A stretch of 64,000 nt of DNA from Aphrocallistes beatrix (GCA_963281255.1 OY725500.1:558001-622000), one strand, 5' to 3'. Shown: positions 1 through 11,774, counted from the stretch's first letter. Notes: generated by a model from the letters alone, not told the origin. Program-made: numbers and translations.

Positions 1-96
1 CAATTGTCTTGGCTAATACACTTGTTTTTATGCGCAATTGATTTATAAGCGAATAGTTTTAGAGTTACTACCCAATAAACCAATGTTTACACAGGG

Positions 97-235
97 CTAT
101 ACAGGTGTCCCTCGCCGTTCGCGGGGGTTACGTTCCTATGAATGGTCGCGAATGGCAAAATCGAGAACGGCAAGACGTCATTTCAATGAGAATGGTGGGG
201 TAACGTTCCTAGATTATAAAAACGACGCTAGATAC
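97..235. repeat. Fragment of a CGCGAATGGC-type MITE
   Basis: The interval starts with a CCCTCGCCGTTCGCG block. The same block appears inverted near 1585-1605, and related pieces occur near 1495-1605 and 9632-9712. The reading frames across it change composition abruptly and match nothing I recognise, so I read it as repeat DNA. The family's exact ends are not clear from these copies. Confidence 0.45.
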
Positions 236-749
236 AGTTTGCTAAATACGTTATTGATTCAAAAGTTGAGCTGTTATACTGATACAAACACTGGCACAAG
301 TGAAATGGTAATAATAAATGAAGTAATAAATGAAAGATATAGATCCTCTAGTAGCAAACCTAAGTACCATACCTAAATAGTAAAGATGTAATTATTAGGT
401 AGAAAATTATCTTATACGTATATTAAAACGCTAGGATTTGTTTGTCCGAATTGATTGAAGAATCGGCAAGTCGTAGAGCTACGAAAATTGGCATGTAGGT
501 GTCAAATGATGAATCTAGGATTAAGTTCGAAAATCTAAGCGAAATTTTCACACCTCTGCAAAAAAATGGAAAACAATTTTTAACACCTTTTCTATACAAT
601 ACTATGTACGGCTTCATGCTCACAATAGAAATCATTATACGATACTATTGTAAGATGTCATTGTTATTAATACTTCAAAGCAATAACTTATATAAATGTC
701 TCAATTATATATTTATTCGTTAACTTTTGTTTACAATATTTATATAAAG

Positions 750-1255
750 CAGGGTTGAAACCGAATAATTGATTATTCGGTTTAACCAAATATTATTTGC
801 AAATAATTGATATTTGGTTTGTAACCAAATATCATTATTTGGTATTCAGTTGAGAACCAAATAATTTGGTCAACCGAATAATTTGGTCAACCGAATATTT
901 GGCCAAACAAATAATTTGCATGCTTTCCCAACACAATAATCACATGTTCTTACATGAAGTGGTCCGAACAAAAATAAATATAATTGGCTTACTTATTTAT
1001 ACTTGAATATATTTTTGTATAAATATTTATTTAAACATTTATGCAAAAATATAATCAAGTATTATTTGGTTGACCAAATTATTTGGTTAACCAAATTATT
1101 CGGTTAACCAAATTATTCGGTTAACCAAATTATTTGGTCTGACCATTATTCGGTTAACCAAATAATTCGGTTTGACCATTATTCGGTTAACCAAATTATT
1201 TGGTCTGACCATTATTCGGTTAAAATGGTATTTGGTTGAAGCGGTTTCAACCTTG
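750..1255. mobile_element. hAT-type MITE with internal minisatellite
   Basis: The ends are CAGGGTTGAAACCG and its inverse CGGTTTCAACCTTG. Both sides are flanked by the identical 8-bp duplication ATATAAAG (742-749 and 1256-1263), which is the hAT signature. The interior, especially 1060-1225, is an AT-rich array of TTGGTTAACCAAATTATTCGG-like units that are themselves palindromic. There is no transposase frame, so it is non-autonomous. Confidence 0.85.
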
Positions 1256-1299
1256 ATATAAAGTAAAAGATTCCAAAAATAGGTTAGATTGAGTAACTT

Positions 1300-1610
1300 C
1301 AGGCGCCCGAAGGGCGACTCTGCGGACACACAGTGTCCGCAAGCAAGCGAAGCGCGCTTGTAAGTATAGAAACAATAGAGTCTAGTATTAGTAGAGAACA
1401 ATCGAAACAGTAAATGCTATTGCCAGGATAACATGTAGATACGTATAAGGTTACGGACTTATGATATCCCATGAAACTACTGAAGAGAGTACGAAAACCG
1501 CGAATAGTCGAGGGAACGAGTCGCGAATAGCAAAACAAGACTCAAAATATTTTCCGCAAATAGTCAAAACCGCGAATGACAAACTCGCGAACGGCGAGGG
1601 CTGCTTGTAC
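1300..1610. repeat. CGCGAATGGC-type MITE copy and GC-rich repeat
   Basis: Positions 1490-1605 repeat the units CGCGAATAG and GCGAACGGCGAGG seen near 97-235 and 9632-9712. The stretch 1310-1350 (GGGCGACTCTGCGGACAC) recurs in altered form near 7095 and 16110. It probably lies upstream of, or in the first intron of, the FADD-like gene that follows. No coding signal is visible. Confidence 0.45.
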
Positions 1611-1901
1611 CTCTAACTGCCATTGCATTGCATTATTGACAATTAGAGTTAAAGGTGTCAAAAAAGGATTGTATAAACAAATTCAAACTTCTGAAAAATT
1701 ATATCTAGAAGTATTTACATCCTGTGTGCCAAATTTGGTTTAGGCTGTGATATTTTAAAATACCTTTAGGCCAGCGGTAGCGCTAGAGAAATTTCATTGG
1801 TCCGCACTCCGTTCTTAAAATACGCGGCAAATAATAAATATTGGAGTCATTAACTATACTTTCTATTTGTCAACCGCCATTTTAAGTTTCTTTCCTTTTA
1901 G

Positions 1902-2540
1902 GTAAATTTGGCTTTGAAGTTGAAGTTAGTGGAAGTTAGTCGTTCCATGACTAAAGAAGATCACCGCTATTTCCGCCTTCAAATGAAACGACAACTTTCT
2001 TTAACCAAAGATGACCTAACTTCTTTTGAGATATTTAACTTGTTAATTAGGAGGAAATTAATAACGTCTAAAGATGTTAAAATCATCTTGGATGCGTTTT
2101 TCAGAATGAAGCGTCATGGACTAATCTCCATCTTAGAACATGGACAAACTTCCCAAAGAAAAACGAATCAAGATAGGAAGGAAATAAAACCGACCTTTAA
2201 GCCTCAACCGAACCTAATTCAAGATACTAGCCAGACTTTAACTGATCCGTTTATCCTACATTTGTGTACAGATGACATTGCACCCAGTCAGCTCATGCAG
2301 TTAGGCGTTCAAGGCTTCAAACTCCCAATATTGGCTATCTCCAGAGCCCAATACGATTACAGATCACTGGATGCAAGCATTGCAGTGTTTACTCAATGGA
2401 AGAATTCCGCTCCTCTTCCTAGCAGCACGAGTTGGATTCATAATGGGACAATGCCCTCTTACACCATGAGGGGGTTGAAACGCGCTCTTGAAGACTCTCA
2501 GATGAACCACATCTTGATTAAGTATCCTAATATTAGGTGA
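1902..2540 (+). CDS. FADD-like: FADD-like DED-death-domain adaptor, copy 1 (main exon)
   Basis: This open exon codes 212 residues and begins directly after a CCTTTTAG acceptor. All four copies start this exon in phase 0, so a short upstream exon must supply the start codon; an ATG at 305-307 before GTAATA is only a possibility. Residues 1-75 fit a death effector domain: an amphipathic first helix, the pair FEIFNLLIRR, and a last helix FFRMKRHGLISIL. A polar linker of about 40 residues follows. The C-terminal 95 residues fit a death domain: FILHLC, LGVQGFKLP, the helix VFTQWKNS (FADD: LRIWKNT) and TMRGLKRALEDSQMN (FADD ends GALRSCQMN). FADD links death receptors to caspases through these two domains. 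This copy has the shortest linker of the four. Family assignment is good; the receptor or caspase partner is unknown. Confidence 0.72.
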   Translation, partial: VNLALKLKLVEVSRSMTKEDHRYFRLQMKRQLSLTKDDLTSFEIFNLLIRRKLITSKDVKIILDAFFRMKRHGLISILEHGQTSQRKTNQDRKEIKPTFKPQPNLIQDTSQTLTDPFILHLCTDDIAPSQLMQLGVQGFKLPILAISRAQYDYRSLDASIAVFTQWKNSAPLPSSTSWIHNGTMPSYTMRGLKRALEDSQMNHILIKYPNIR

Positions 2541-3166
2541 TAGAACTTTGCTTGCCCCCGTTTGCTACTGTTATTAAAAATGCTATTTATATAATGATCT
2601 ACAGTTGTTAATTCTAGAATATGACATTAGTAATGGCAGTGATATTTGTAAAAACATTAAAGAATAATCAGAATAAGGAATTTAGTCTTCTTTTATGTTA
2701 ATTAATTAGTTGGGAAGACCTTAAGAAATTGAACTTTGTGTCAAGTGATACATAAGTCTAAATGAAAATAGAATGTGTTTCATAAAGGTGCTTTCTCCCT
2801 CGGTTATGTTGCCTTATACTACACCCCTGTTAAACAAATTTATACTAGAATGCCATCTGATACTCATTTCGAATCGAGTTCAGAAATTGATTCTTGATTA
2901 ATTAAACCCACCATTTGCTAGGAATGTTGTTGCCTCATTTCCGGGTTAAGCCATTTTGGGCGGGGAAGCCATATAAATATGGGGTCTTTACTATAAATAG
3001 AAAGAAACCCATGCCATCCGAGTTAAGATCTCACTTACATACCTAAACTAACAATTTGTGTTACGAGCTAGTCCCTAATAGTGCACCATTTGAAATTTGA
3101 AAAGTCTTCAGTATTATTTAGCAACAGTTGATCATTTGATATTGTGAAGATACTCAAATTGTATGT

Positions 3167-3840
3167 ATATGTTGCAGTGTAAATGCGAAACTGGTGTATT
3201 CGCGAATACACCGGTCGATTCGCGAATACACTGAATATAGTTGGTGGATTCGCGAATACACTGAATAGTTGGTGGATTCGCGAAAACACCGGCGCAAATG
3301 CGAAACCTTTTTATCTTAAATCTTATGGTTGGTTAATTATATAACTCAAAGGAAATAAGCAGTATTTACACTATTATTAGTAATACTCAGCTGTTTCATA
3401 ACTAAAAAATTGACAGTAAGATGATGTAAACAACATGTTTTCAAAGCTACTATACAACTACATTTTTGGCGTGAGAAAGTAAAGTTTCTAAAACTTAAAA
3501 CATACCAAAAAGCAAATAATATAGCATAGCATGAGGAGTGATGTATGTAATGTAAGAATAATTTATCATGCTTGAAGATTACATGAAAACGATTTAGAAT
3601 AAGGTTTTACATTCATTGATCTTGATTAAAAGTTTTGTTGTAATCTAGTTGTTCTTATGAGAAATTTAAATCAACCTTAAGATTTAAGATAAAAAGGTTT
3701 CGCATTTGCACCGGTGTATTCGCGAATCCACCAACTATTCAGTGTATTCGCGAATCCACCAACTATATTCAGTGTATTCGCGAATCGACCGGTGTATTCG
3801 CGAATACACCAGTTTCGCATTTACACTGCAACATATATAT
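3167..3840. mobile_element. Foldback-type transposon with about 165-bp inverted repeats
   Basis: The left arm (about 3167-3333) and right arm (about 3671-3836) are near-perfect inverse copies. The arms start GTTGCAGTGTAAATGCG and run into ATCTTAAATCTTA at the inner side. Inside each arm is a short array of GTATTCGCGAATA units, which are themselves palindromic. The 340-bp centre has no coding signal. Long arms built from subrepeats are typical of foldback elements; the superfamily is not certain because the target-site duplication is lost in AT-rich sequence. Confidence 0.7.
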
Positions 3841-4200
3841 GTATATATTTGTCATCATAAAAGTTGATATCTGCATTTTATATGCGTTACTTTCTAATTC
3901 TAAGGAATAACTACGGAATATCCATTAATTAAGTACACAAGCGCGCTTCGCTTGCTTGCGCTGCGCGGCGAATAACTGTATTGCTTAACTTTTAAAAATG
4001 TGACAATGACGTCATAATTCCATGATGAGTCGACATTTTCGTCTGAGCTCAGAACTTACTGGAGCCATAGCCAAAAAACTCCCACATGCCAAAAATCAGC
4101 TTTCTACGCCCGTCAGTTTCTTCAATCAATTCGTTACAGATATATATAGATATATACAAACAAACAATAATCGAGTTTTAATAGTAAGGATATACACATA

Positions 4201-4687
4201 CAGGGTGGTCCACGGATAATCTACTGATTACCGTTTGAATATGTTATTGTGTTTAGAGACTGAAATGAAAGCCAACATTGTGAAATAGTACTGTTAAAAT
4301 GTTAAGGGTATAGTCAAAACACAAAAGATGGTTCTTGCACTGAAAATTGGACTTGGTGCTGGTTTATTGTCAACTGAAACATTCTCCTCGAATTTCTTAA
4401 CAAGATTCCTGATTGTTTGTCCAAATGGAACTGTTTTACAGTCGTAAATTCTCTTGAAAGTCCTTTGTGTTCTGACTATACACTTGAAGTTTTCATAGTT
4501 CCATTTCACAATGTTGACTTTCATTTCAGTTTCTAAACGCAATGACATAATCTAACAGGATTTTTGCTAGTAAATATCAAAATGTATAAGTTTGGGCAAT
4601 AAAACGAGTGGTCATTCCTATAAATCTGAGATGAAATTCCTAAAATATACCATTTTTAAATCAGTAGATTATCCGTGGACCACCCTG
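4201..4687. mobile_element. Internally deleted mariner-like transposon
   Basis: The ends are CAGGGTGGTCCACGGATAAT and its inverse, each next to TA, as expected for Tc1/mariner. Reading inward from both ends gives the same 5' region of an element, including a GAGACTGAAATGAAAG-like start, so the copy looks like two 5' ends joined head to head with a deletion on the left side. It holds the transposase fragment listed separately. The flanks carry a direct repeat of about 40 bp (4151-4196 and 4692-4731). Confidence 0.7.
4294..4548 (-). pseudogene. mariner-like transposase N-terminal fragment
   Basis: The 84-residue frame begins at an ATG and contains IVKWNYENFKCIVRTQRTF, KTVPFGQTIRNLVKKF and EENVSVDNKP. 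This is the pattern of the first helix-turn-helix (DUF4817-like) of mariner-family transposases, which binds the terminal repeat. The second DNA-binding half and the DDE/D catalytic domain are absent, because the element is internally deleted. It cannot transpose by itself. Confidence 0.65.
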
Positions 4688-4731
4688 TATATATACACAA
4701 ACATTAATCGAGTTTTAATAGTAAGGATATA

Positions 4732-4922
4732 CAGTAGAGTCTCCCAAAACAGACACTCCGAAAAGCGGACAATCCCTCTACAACGGACAAACCTCATGGA
4801 ATGGAATGAATCTACCATATAATATACGTATGTAATAGTAAGCAATCTCCGAGAATCAGACATCTCTCTACAACGGACAAAAGCCATGTCTCCAATGTGT
4901 CCGTTATTCGGAGACTCCATTG
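4732..4922. mobile_element. TA-flanked MITE, CAGTAGAGTCTCC family
   Basis: It starts CAGTAGAGTCTCCCAAAA and ends with the inverse GGAGACTCCATTG, with TA on both sides. A second copy lies at 12513-12675 and a damaged one ends at 7808. Terminal CAGT and TA flanks suggest a Tc1/mariner/pogo-type parent. Confidence 0.7.
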
Positions 4923-5102
4923 TAGTTGATATTTGGGCCAATTACACGTTGTACTATACCATGGTGCTGGTGTATATATATGAGAAGCCTGTAACACTGG
5001 TTTATAATTAGTAGAATTACATTTGTTTCATCAGTGTTTCAACATAAATGAATGTAAAAATTTGTACAATTCTTAACTTTCAGTTTCGATTCTTATCACA
5101 TG

Positions 5103-5105
5103 CAG

Positions 5106-5137
<32 letters not shown>

Positions 5138-5138
5138 A
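5103..5138. repeat. (CAA)n microsatellite just after a stop codon
   Basis: Read on the minus strand, a run of about 11 CAA/AAC units starts immediately after the TAA stop of FADD-like copy 2. The same arrangement, much longer, follows copy 4 at 17163. Confidence 0.9.
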
Positions 5139-5870
5139 ATGCTGTTGGATTTTTTCAAGTTGCATATATGCATAGTTCATATTGCACTCCTTGAGAGCTT
5201 TTCTCAGTCCCCTCATGGTGCAAGGAGGCATTGTCCCATCTCGAATCCAACTCGTACTGACAGGAAGAAGAGCTGAGTTCTTCCATTGAGTAAACACATC
5301 AACACTCGCATCTAATGTAGATTTAGAATCGTACTGAGCTCGCTGGATAGCTACCATTGGTAGTTTAAATCCTTTGACACCTAAATTCATTAAATCATTT
5401 GGTCCTATCACCTCTGAACAAAAACTTAGAATGAACTGATCAGTTAATGGCTGATCTACGCTTTTATCTGGATTGGACTGACACGTCTTTTTACGGGGAG
5501 GGAGTGTCTGCTCGGTGGAGTAACGTTTTAGAGTCTGTGGGTGTCTGGACTCCGAACACGAGGACTTCATCTGTTCTGTACTCGCTTCACGTTGTGGCGT
5601 TTTGTCATTATTATTTTCATCTTGAAACAAGATAGTCATCAACTTGTCACTCCCCATATTTTGAAAAGCCCGCGAAATACGTTGAAGTTTTTCTTGCTCT
5701 TCCGTATTTTCCATGATTAGCATGTTAAAGAGAAATAATGGGTCTTGCACATCGTCTGTTAGGGAATGAAACTCTTGCCTCATTTGATGGTGGAATTGAG
5801 AACAATCTTCTTCATTCATTGCACGACTAACGGCCGCCAATTTCAATCTTAATTTCAATGCAGTCTTATC
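5136..5870 (-). CDS. FADD-like: FADD-like DED-death-domain adaptor, copy 2 (main exon)
   Basis: The exon opens after AATTTTCCTTTAG with the codons for DKTALKLRLKL, the same acceptor and opening residues as copy 4. It codes 244 residues. The N-terminal 80 residues form a DED-like fold (FLFNMLI, then FQNMGSDKLMTILF). A 55-residue Ser/Thr/Lys-rich linker holds a basic patch (PPRKKTCQ). The death domain follows: LTDQFILSFCSEVIG, LGVKGFKLPMVAIQRAQYD, VFTQWKNS and TMRGLRKALKECNMN. The usual Trp of death-domain helix 2 (FADD: DWRRLA) is replaced by NDLMNLG. It is the closest relative of copy 4 and lies in opposite orientation to the other three. The first coding exon was not identified with confidence. 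Confidence 0.72.
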
Positions 5871-8775
5871 CTAAAGGAAAATTTGGGACAATTATAAATA
5901 ATAAATGCTTAGTATTGCATAATGAGTTAGTGATAATTTAATTGTTAGATTTCGCAGATGTCGCGACGCACGGATGACTAATGACTCTACAATTCTTGCC
6001 CCAAGGACTAATTTATAGCGATAACTTGTTTACAAACATCCAACACAACACATGTTCCTAATTCAATTTGAAATATTTCAATTTATTCGGTACTGAATTT
6101 TATATCAGATTTCAGTTTATCAGGCTACCATTTTAGATTCTTTAATGTATTTAAATTCTTTAAACACTCCAAATAAAATATTTATATCGAATATTGATAA
6201 TATCATAGTTATAATTGAGTATTTATATTATCATCTATTTTACTAAAAGTTAAATTGGTCCGTAATTACTTGTAGGGAGATTACAGAACATTAAATCATG
6301 GAAATTCCTGCCCCCCCGCTTATATTCAACAGAAACAACAAACTTGAAAAGAGGGAAATTCAACTTCTAGCGGATAATTAGTCCATCATGTGATAGATAA
6401 GAAACTACATATATTTTCAGATCAAATAATTCATGACTTAATAATGTGAAGGTACTTTTGATACTATTACTCCTCCACATTGTCACATTATAGTTAATTG
6501 TGCATAGCAACTTTTACTTAGTCATTTCCATATCTCCCAGTAATTACTAATCATTACTATATTTATGGTTATCAATACTAAAAGTGCAAAATAATATTCG
6601 CTTTCACTTGACAATCAAATACATTCCGAGACAACCAAGATAATTATAATGTAACAGTATATGCTGGAATAGATCTTTACCGTAAAATGACCACACAGCA
6701 CAGTTTAGTGGAGTTTCCAGTGAATTTAGGGAGATTTTTGTACTAAAACTATAAAAAGGACTGATAATCCGAATTCTTTTCAGCATTTACAATGGTTTCA
6801 TCGTAACCAATGAATAAAAAGTTGCACGGCTGGGAACCACTTACCTAGGGTTTATGGAGTATAGGTTTCGAATATCGCATTTTCGAAGTTATACGATCAA
6901 ACGTTTTTGTTTTTACAATAGGATAGATACATAAAGAAAATAAATCGTGAAAGTATGCTAGAAACTAGTTTTCTGCGGTTTGTATCATAGGCGATAGATT
7001 GTGAATAATCAAATTTAAGATTATTGCGAATAGTTTGTTCAAAATCATAATTTTAAACTAGCAATATAATTTGATATGGGAGAGTCACACAAAGGGCGAT
7101 TGAGGTGGACACAAAGTGTCCGTAGGTGGCACAGAATCAGCAAAGGAGGAAAATCACAAAAACTGCTATATAATCATAATGATTTATGCATTATGATTAT
7201 ACATATGAAGTATATTTTATTATTAAACTTTGTGAGTAAGACAAAGCATTTTGGCTACATTTGCAGTTATAAACACACACAAAAAAGTACCGACAATTTA
7301 TTTCTGTAAAAATTTCAACACAAATTTACAGTACTTTTATGTACAATTATAACATAGGGTAAGTCGTGTTATAACATATGTATTCGACCGCTTTTGAAAC
7401 TAGAAACATTGGCGTAGGCTTCAGTAGGGTTGATAGTAGGGGGAGATATCTAAGCCTAGCCTGGTATCGTCTGGAACCAAAGTGCTTGCAGTGTGATTCG
7501 GTTATATCCCTGGTTGGGTGCCTATAACTTTTATTACCATCAAAAAAGTGCCAGACTGGAAAATCCTAGATAAACCCATGAAGCCCTACCAATAATTTGT
7601 TGGCTATTATCTTCAATCAGCCATAATATGATTTTTTCAAAATGACCCTACCAATCTTCAACGCCCCTTAGTAAGAGTTAGGAATATAAAAATTAACCGC
7701 TTCTCGGAGAGTGTTTAACTATTGCATACACATATGTATATGGTAAATTCATTCCGTTCCACGAGGGTTGTCCTCCTTTCAGAGTGTCCGTTTTAGGAGA
7801 CTCGACTGTATAAATATACTATTGGAAAATATTCTTACAAGTTTTTAATTCTTGAATAATCAACAAGTTCACGAAGTATGAGGAATTTACTCATTATTCT
7901 GGGTTTACGTAAAAATAGAGTCAAGTTGACGGGAAGTTGGCTAGCACTGCTATCGTATTTCATTGAATGAAGTAATGGTTTAATTTTAATGTACAGTAAT
8001 CATTTTCTACTGCCGTTCACATCTTTGCCTTCCCTTCATGCTACGTAATTTGAGAAATCCTTTCGATTCTACTATTTGGCCATCTATTGTATAGAGTAGA
8101 AGCAACACTTTCTACATTCATTATTGATTTATACAGTAAAGTACTAGTATAAATATCATGATTTTACCCTTATAACATTTTGGGTACCTTTTATCTTATT
8201 CATTATTGTGTAATTTGTATCACACGCTCTGACAATGGGAGAATACACGGATAGTTATCAATTAATAGAAGGAACAAATGGTGAGGTTACTAATTAAAAT
8301 AGAATTTTCCTTTAATAGTGGATTGAAGTTATACTATTATAGTTATACTATTCAGAATAAAATATTTTAGCCGACTATATACAGTGACCTCTTCTAAATA
8401 CCTTATACCCTTCTATTTAAATCCCTGAACAGTATTCGATTTCTGTGGAATTCTGTGAAAATATGGTGTTACTAGAGAAAAACAATATCTGTGTTAAATT
8501 TGAAATACTTTTCGCAGCTTATTCATTACAGAGTAAAATTCTGTCCGTTTACATATTCGAATTTAATCGTAGATTCATCATTTACCATTTGACACCTCCA
8601 TCCCAATTTTAACTATCCTACAATTTGCCAGTTCTCCAATCAATTGATCAGACAAACAAAAAACCCTAGCATTTTAGTAATTTGAATAATCTTCATCTGT
8701 TTTTAATCTAAATATTATTAACTTCAGTCAGTCTAAAAAAACACTTATGTCAAATCGTATTACCATTTCAATCCT
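5871..8775. other. Long AT-rich intergenic stretch, no supported gene
   Basis: Apart from a possible short 5' exon of FADD-like copy 2, I see no gene here. Around 7080-7135 is a GGGCGATTGAGGTGGACACAA block related to repeats near 1310 and 16110. Positions about 7680-7808 hold a worn copy of the CAGTAGAGTCTCC MITE family, ending GGAGACTCGACTG before TA. Confidence 0.5.
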
Positions 8776-9120
8776 TTAATAGATTGGTGTGTTTTGAAAA
8801 TTATACAATCTAAATCGTTGTTTTGCCCACTTGATGATGCACGAGAAAAGACTCAAAATCTTGATGTTGCCTATAACACATATACTATATAGCCAACTTC
8901 TAAGACCATGCCTAGCATAGAATAGCAACACTGAGTAGTTACGAACACTATCAGTTTCGTTGGGAAACAACACAGTAATTATGATTGCAATTGTTGCAGT
9001 TCTATAGTTGCTGTTCTCTAGATTTTCGATTTCAATAGACGTTACCATGCTAACTAGACTGATACTAATCGAAGGAAATAAATAATGTAAAAAACACATT
9101 AACATAAGAGTTTTTTTCAT
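8776..9120 (-). CDS. Hypothetical small membrane or secreted protein
   Basis: An ATG-started frame of 114 residues. The first 25 residues are hydrophobic enough for a signal peptide (LMLMCFLHYLFPSISISLV), a second hydrophobic segment follows (TATIAIIITVLF), and the tail is basic. I recognise no family. There are no flanking splice signals that stand out, and AT-rich DNA can give such a frame by chance, so this is weak. Confidence 0.18.
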   Translation of the reverse strand: MKKTLMLMCFLHYLFPSISISLVSMVTSIEIENLENSNYRTATIAIIITVLFPNETDSVRNYSVLLFYARHGLRSWLYSICVIGNIKILSLFSCIIKWAKQRFRLYNFQNTPIY

Positions 9121-9631
9121 GGTTGAATGACCAAAAAGGTCAAAAAAGATGCAAAAAAAGCAAATTTAAACTGTGTCAGTCAAAGAGAATTTATGGAGTC
9201 GAGAGCACAGAGTTAGCTACTTGTCTCTTTGGTCAACAATGGTTTGTTTATTGTAGTTTCTTATAAAAATGTATTGTATTTATATATTTAGGGAATCCCC
9301 ATAGTACATATTATAAAGAAAAAAATTGGGAGAGAAAAAATGTAAGAGAGCACTTAGAACCTGACAGAAGAACAATTAAAGATTTAAAAGTATGTTTAAC
9401 CTAAAACTATGGATTATATTGTATGCTATTAATTATTAGATCTCAAATGGATTATGCGTTAATGTTTAAAGAGAAAACATCATTGTCTGCAATGAAGAAT
9501 ATTTAATTGAATAATTTACTTCTAAAGACTTTTATATTTTAATGTCTGTTGTTTACATGTGAGGGTTGGTCAATTAATCTTCCAATTAATTTCTTCTTAA
9601 ATAAATGGTGAATATAGCCTAAATGTGATAA

Positions 9632-9898
9632 AAACCGCGAATAATTGAAGGACTATGTCGCGAACATCAAAGACTTTCCATAAAATATTCTTCGCGAATG
9701 GCGAGGGTTCTCTGCAAAAGATTATCTAGGAGCGCTAGACGCTCCTTTAGGCGTATGATTTTAATCCCGAAAGTGTTTAGGAGCGTGAAAATTTGGAACA
9801 TTACCCAATTTACCCTCTATTCTAATGTTATTTACCAATTCAGGAATATGAAAATGTATGGGTTTGAGACTAGGAGCGTATCTCTGGAGGTATAATAC
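9632..9898. repeat. Two adjoining MITE fragments upstream of FADD-like copy 3
   Basis: Positions 9632-9712 repeat the CGCGAATGGCGAGGGT motif found near 97 and 1490-1605. Positions 9714-9898 are the inverse of a repeat at about 42578-42715: both contain the AGGCGTATGATTTTAATCCC block, the TTAGGAGCGTGAAAATTT block and the ATGTATGGGTTTGAGACT end. Neither codes for a recognisable protein. Confidence 0.6.
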
Positions 9899-9965
9899 CC
9901 TGGTTCCCTGTATTTATCACATTTCAATGTCCCTCTTAGTTCCAGTATTATTTATTTCTTTTTAG

Positions 9966-10715
9966 GGATTATTTAAACTCAGATTAAGACTGTTAGAGGT
10001 GTACCATTCAATGACTAAAGATGACAAGCGTTATTTCTATCATCAAATGAAGCGAAATCATTTCCAATCTTTGAGTAGTGAGGTGGATTCGTTAACCATA
10101 TTTAACATGTTAATCAAAAAGGAACTTATATCACCGAGGAAAGTCGATGTAATCTCGGAGGCGTTTTTTAGGATGAAACGTCTCAAATTGGTTTCAATCT
10201 TAAAAGGAGAAAATGAAAATAAACCTGAAAATGTTTTAGGGCGAGATAGGAAGACCACTGTCCCGAATATCAGGTATCAACAGCCTCCGAAACGTGCTTC
10301 CTCTGAGCAAACACTCAGTTCCTCCAAAATGGAGCGCCAATCCTATACTAATAAAAATGTTCATGTTGAGCGTCGATCTTCAAATCTCATTCAACGTTCT
10401 GATACGGATCAACCGTTAACTGATCAGTTCATTCTCAACTTTTGTTCGAATGAGTTAGGGCCTGATGAGCTAATGCATTTAGGTGTTAAAGGATTTAAAC
10501 TACCAATGGTAGCTATTCAGCGAGCGCAGTACGATTACAAGTTGACAGCAGAAGCGAGTATTGCTGTGTTTACTCAATGGAAGAACTCAGCTCCTCTTCC
10601 TGTCAGTACGAGTTGGATTCGAGATGGAACAATGCCTCCTTGCACCATGAGGGGACTGGCAAATGCTCTCTTAGAGTGCGGTCTTAACAACTCTCACAGG
10701 AAGTACTTCATGTGA
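9966..10715 (+). CDS. FADD-like: FADD-like DED-death-domain adaptor, copy 3 (main exon)
   Basis: The exon follows TTTCTTTTTAG and opens in phase 0 with GLFKLRLRLLEV; 249 residues to the stop. The first 80 residues have the best DED pattern of the four copies: FKLRLRLLEVYHSMTKDD, then FNMLIKKELISPRKVDVISE and FFRMKRLKLVSILK. The linker (about residues 85-155) is long and basic. The death domain (about 155-245) has FILNFCSNELGPDELMHLG, FKLPMVAIQRAQYD, ASIAVFTQWKNS and CTMRGLANALLECGLNN. FADD-type adaptors join receptors to DED caspases in the cytosol. Position 9605 has an ATG followed by GTGAAT that could be a one-codon first exon like the one proposed for copy 4; this is not established. Confidence 0.74.
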   Translation, partial: GLFKLRLRLLEVYHSMTKDDKRYFYHQMKRNHFQSLSSEVDSLTIFNMLIKKELISPRKVDVISEAFFRMKRLKLVSILKGENENKPENVLGRDRKTTVPNIRYQQPPKRASSEQTLSSSKMERQSYTNKNVHVERRSSNLIQRSDTDQPLTDQFILNFCSNELGPDELMHLGVKGFKLPMVAIQRAQYDYKLTAEASIAVFTQWKNSAPLPVSTSWIRDGTMPPCTMRGLANALLECGLNNSHRKYFM

Positions 10716-11774
10716 AAGTATGATAACTAGACATTGTAAATATAAGCTCACTAACATCATATTTTTTAGAATTGTTTTACACATATTTATTTGAAACTGA
10801 ACTGTTGATTTGTTGAATAATATCCCATAATTTCATCCTGAGAATTGAGCTTTTTATCTCCAACAACTTTGGCGTAATTGTAATTTGAAAACATTGCATC
10901 AGAAAATAAAATCAAGATAACAATTGAGGTATAAAAATGTGTAATTATTTGTGCATGATTGATTAAAAATGTGATTAATTTTTAATTTAGAGTTGATTTT
11001 AGATTTAATCATTTTTTAATAAGTATTAATTGAACTATTGCGTAGATATATTGAACGAGAATCTTAACCCAAATGTGTAATTGATTGGCAGTAAACACGC
11101 TTGATTATATTCACAGAAGTAATTACATGTTTCATACGTTTCGAGTCTGGGTACTCTTCAGTTCAGTTCAGAGAGAGAGAGACTAGCGAAAAGTTTTCCT
11201 TTCTATTGCGAAGTGTTTATATTCATTATTTAAGCTAACTAATTTGTCTACATTTGAAAGGAATAAATTAGTTGGGAAGAAAAAAGGAAGTAATTTCTGA
11301 GAATTAATTAACTATAAGATTCATAAATTCCCGAGAATAAAAGCTTTTGTGCATTTTTCATTGAAATTTACACCACAAGAATACTGTCCGAACTTCCTTA
11401 TATACAGTATTACATAATCGTAGACTTTTGATGTACTCAACAGGGCAGAACTCTTTACAGTCTAAATCTAATTCAAAGAGAAATAACATCATTGGGTGGA
11501 GCCAATGTTTCCATATGGTCTGTGATCATATGATCCCCTTGATCGATTCCAATGAATTCAGTCCCATATATTTTGGTTATTACATAAATAAAGTTATTTG
11601 AAATTAAATAGCTTTGTAGTTGAAGTTATTTCCTAAAAAGATTATTCAGTATTTCCTGTCAGAAGTGCTGTAAAACAAATTTTACTACTTCAAAACTTTT
11701 TTTTGATAAAGTGTGGTTCCATTAGGTTCCATTATTATATGAGTATAGTGCAAGGTTATTTGAGTTTAGATATA

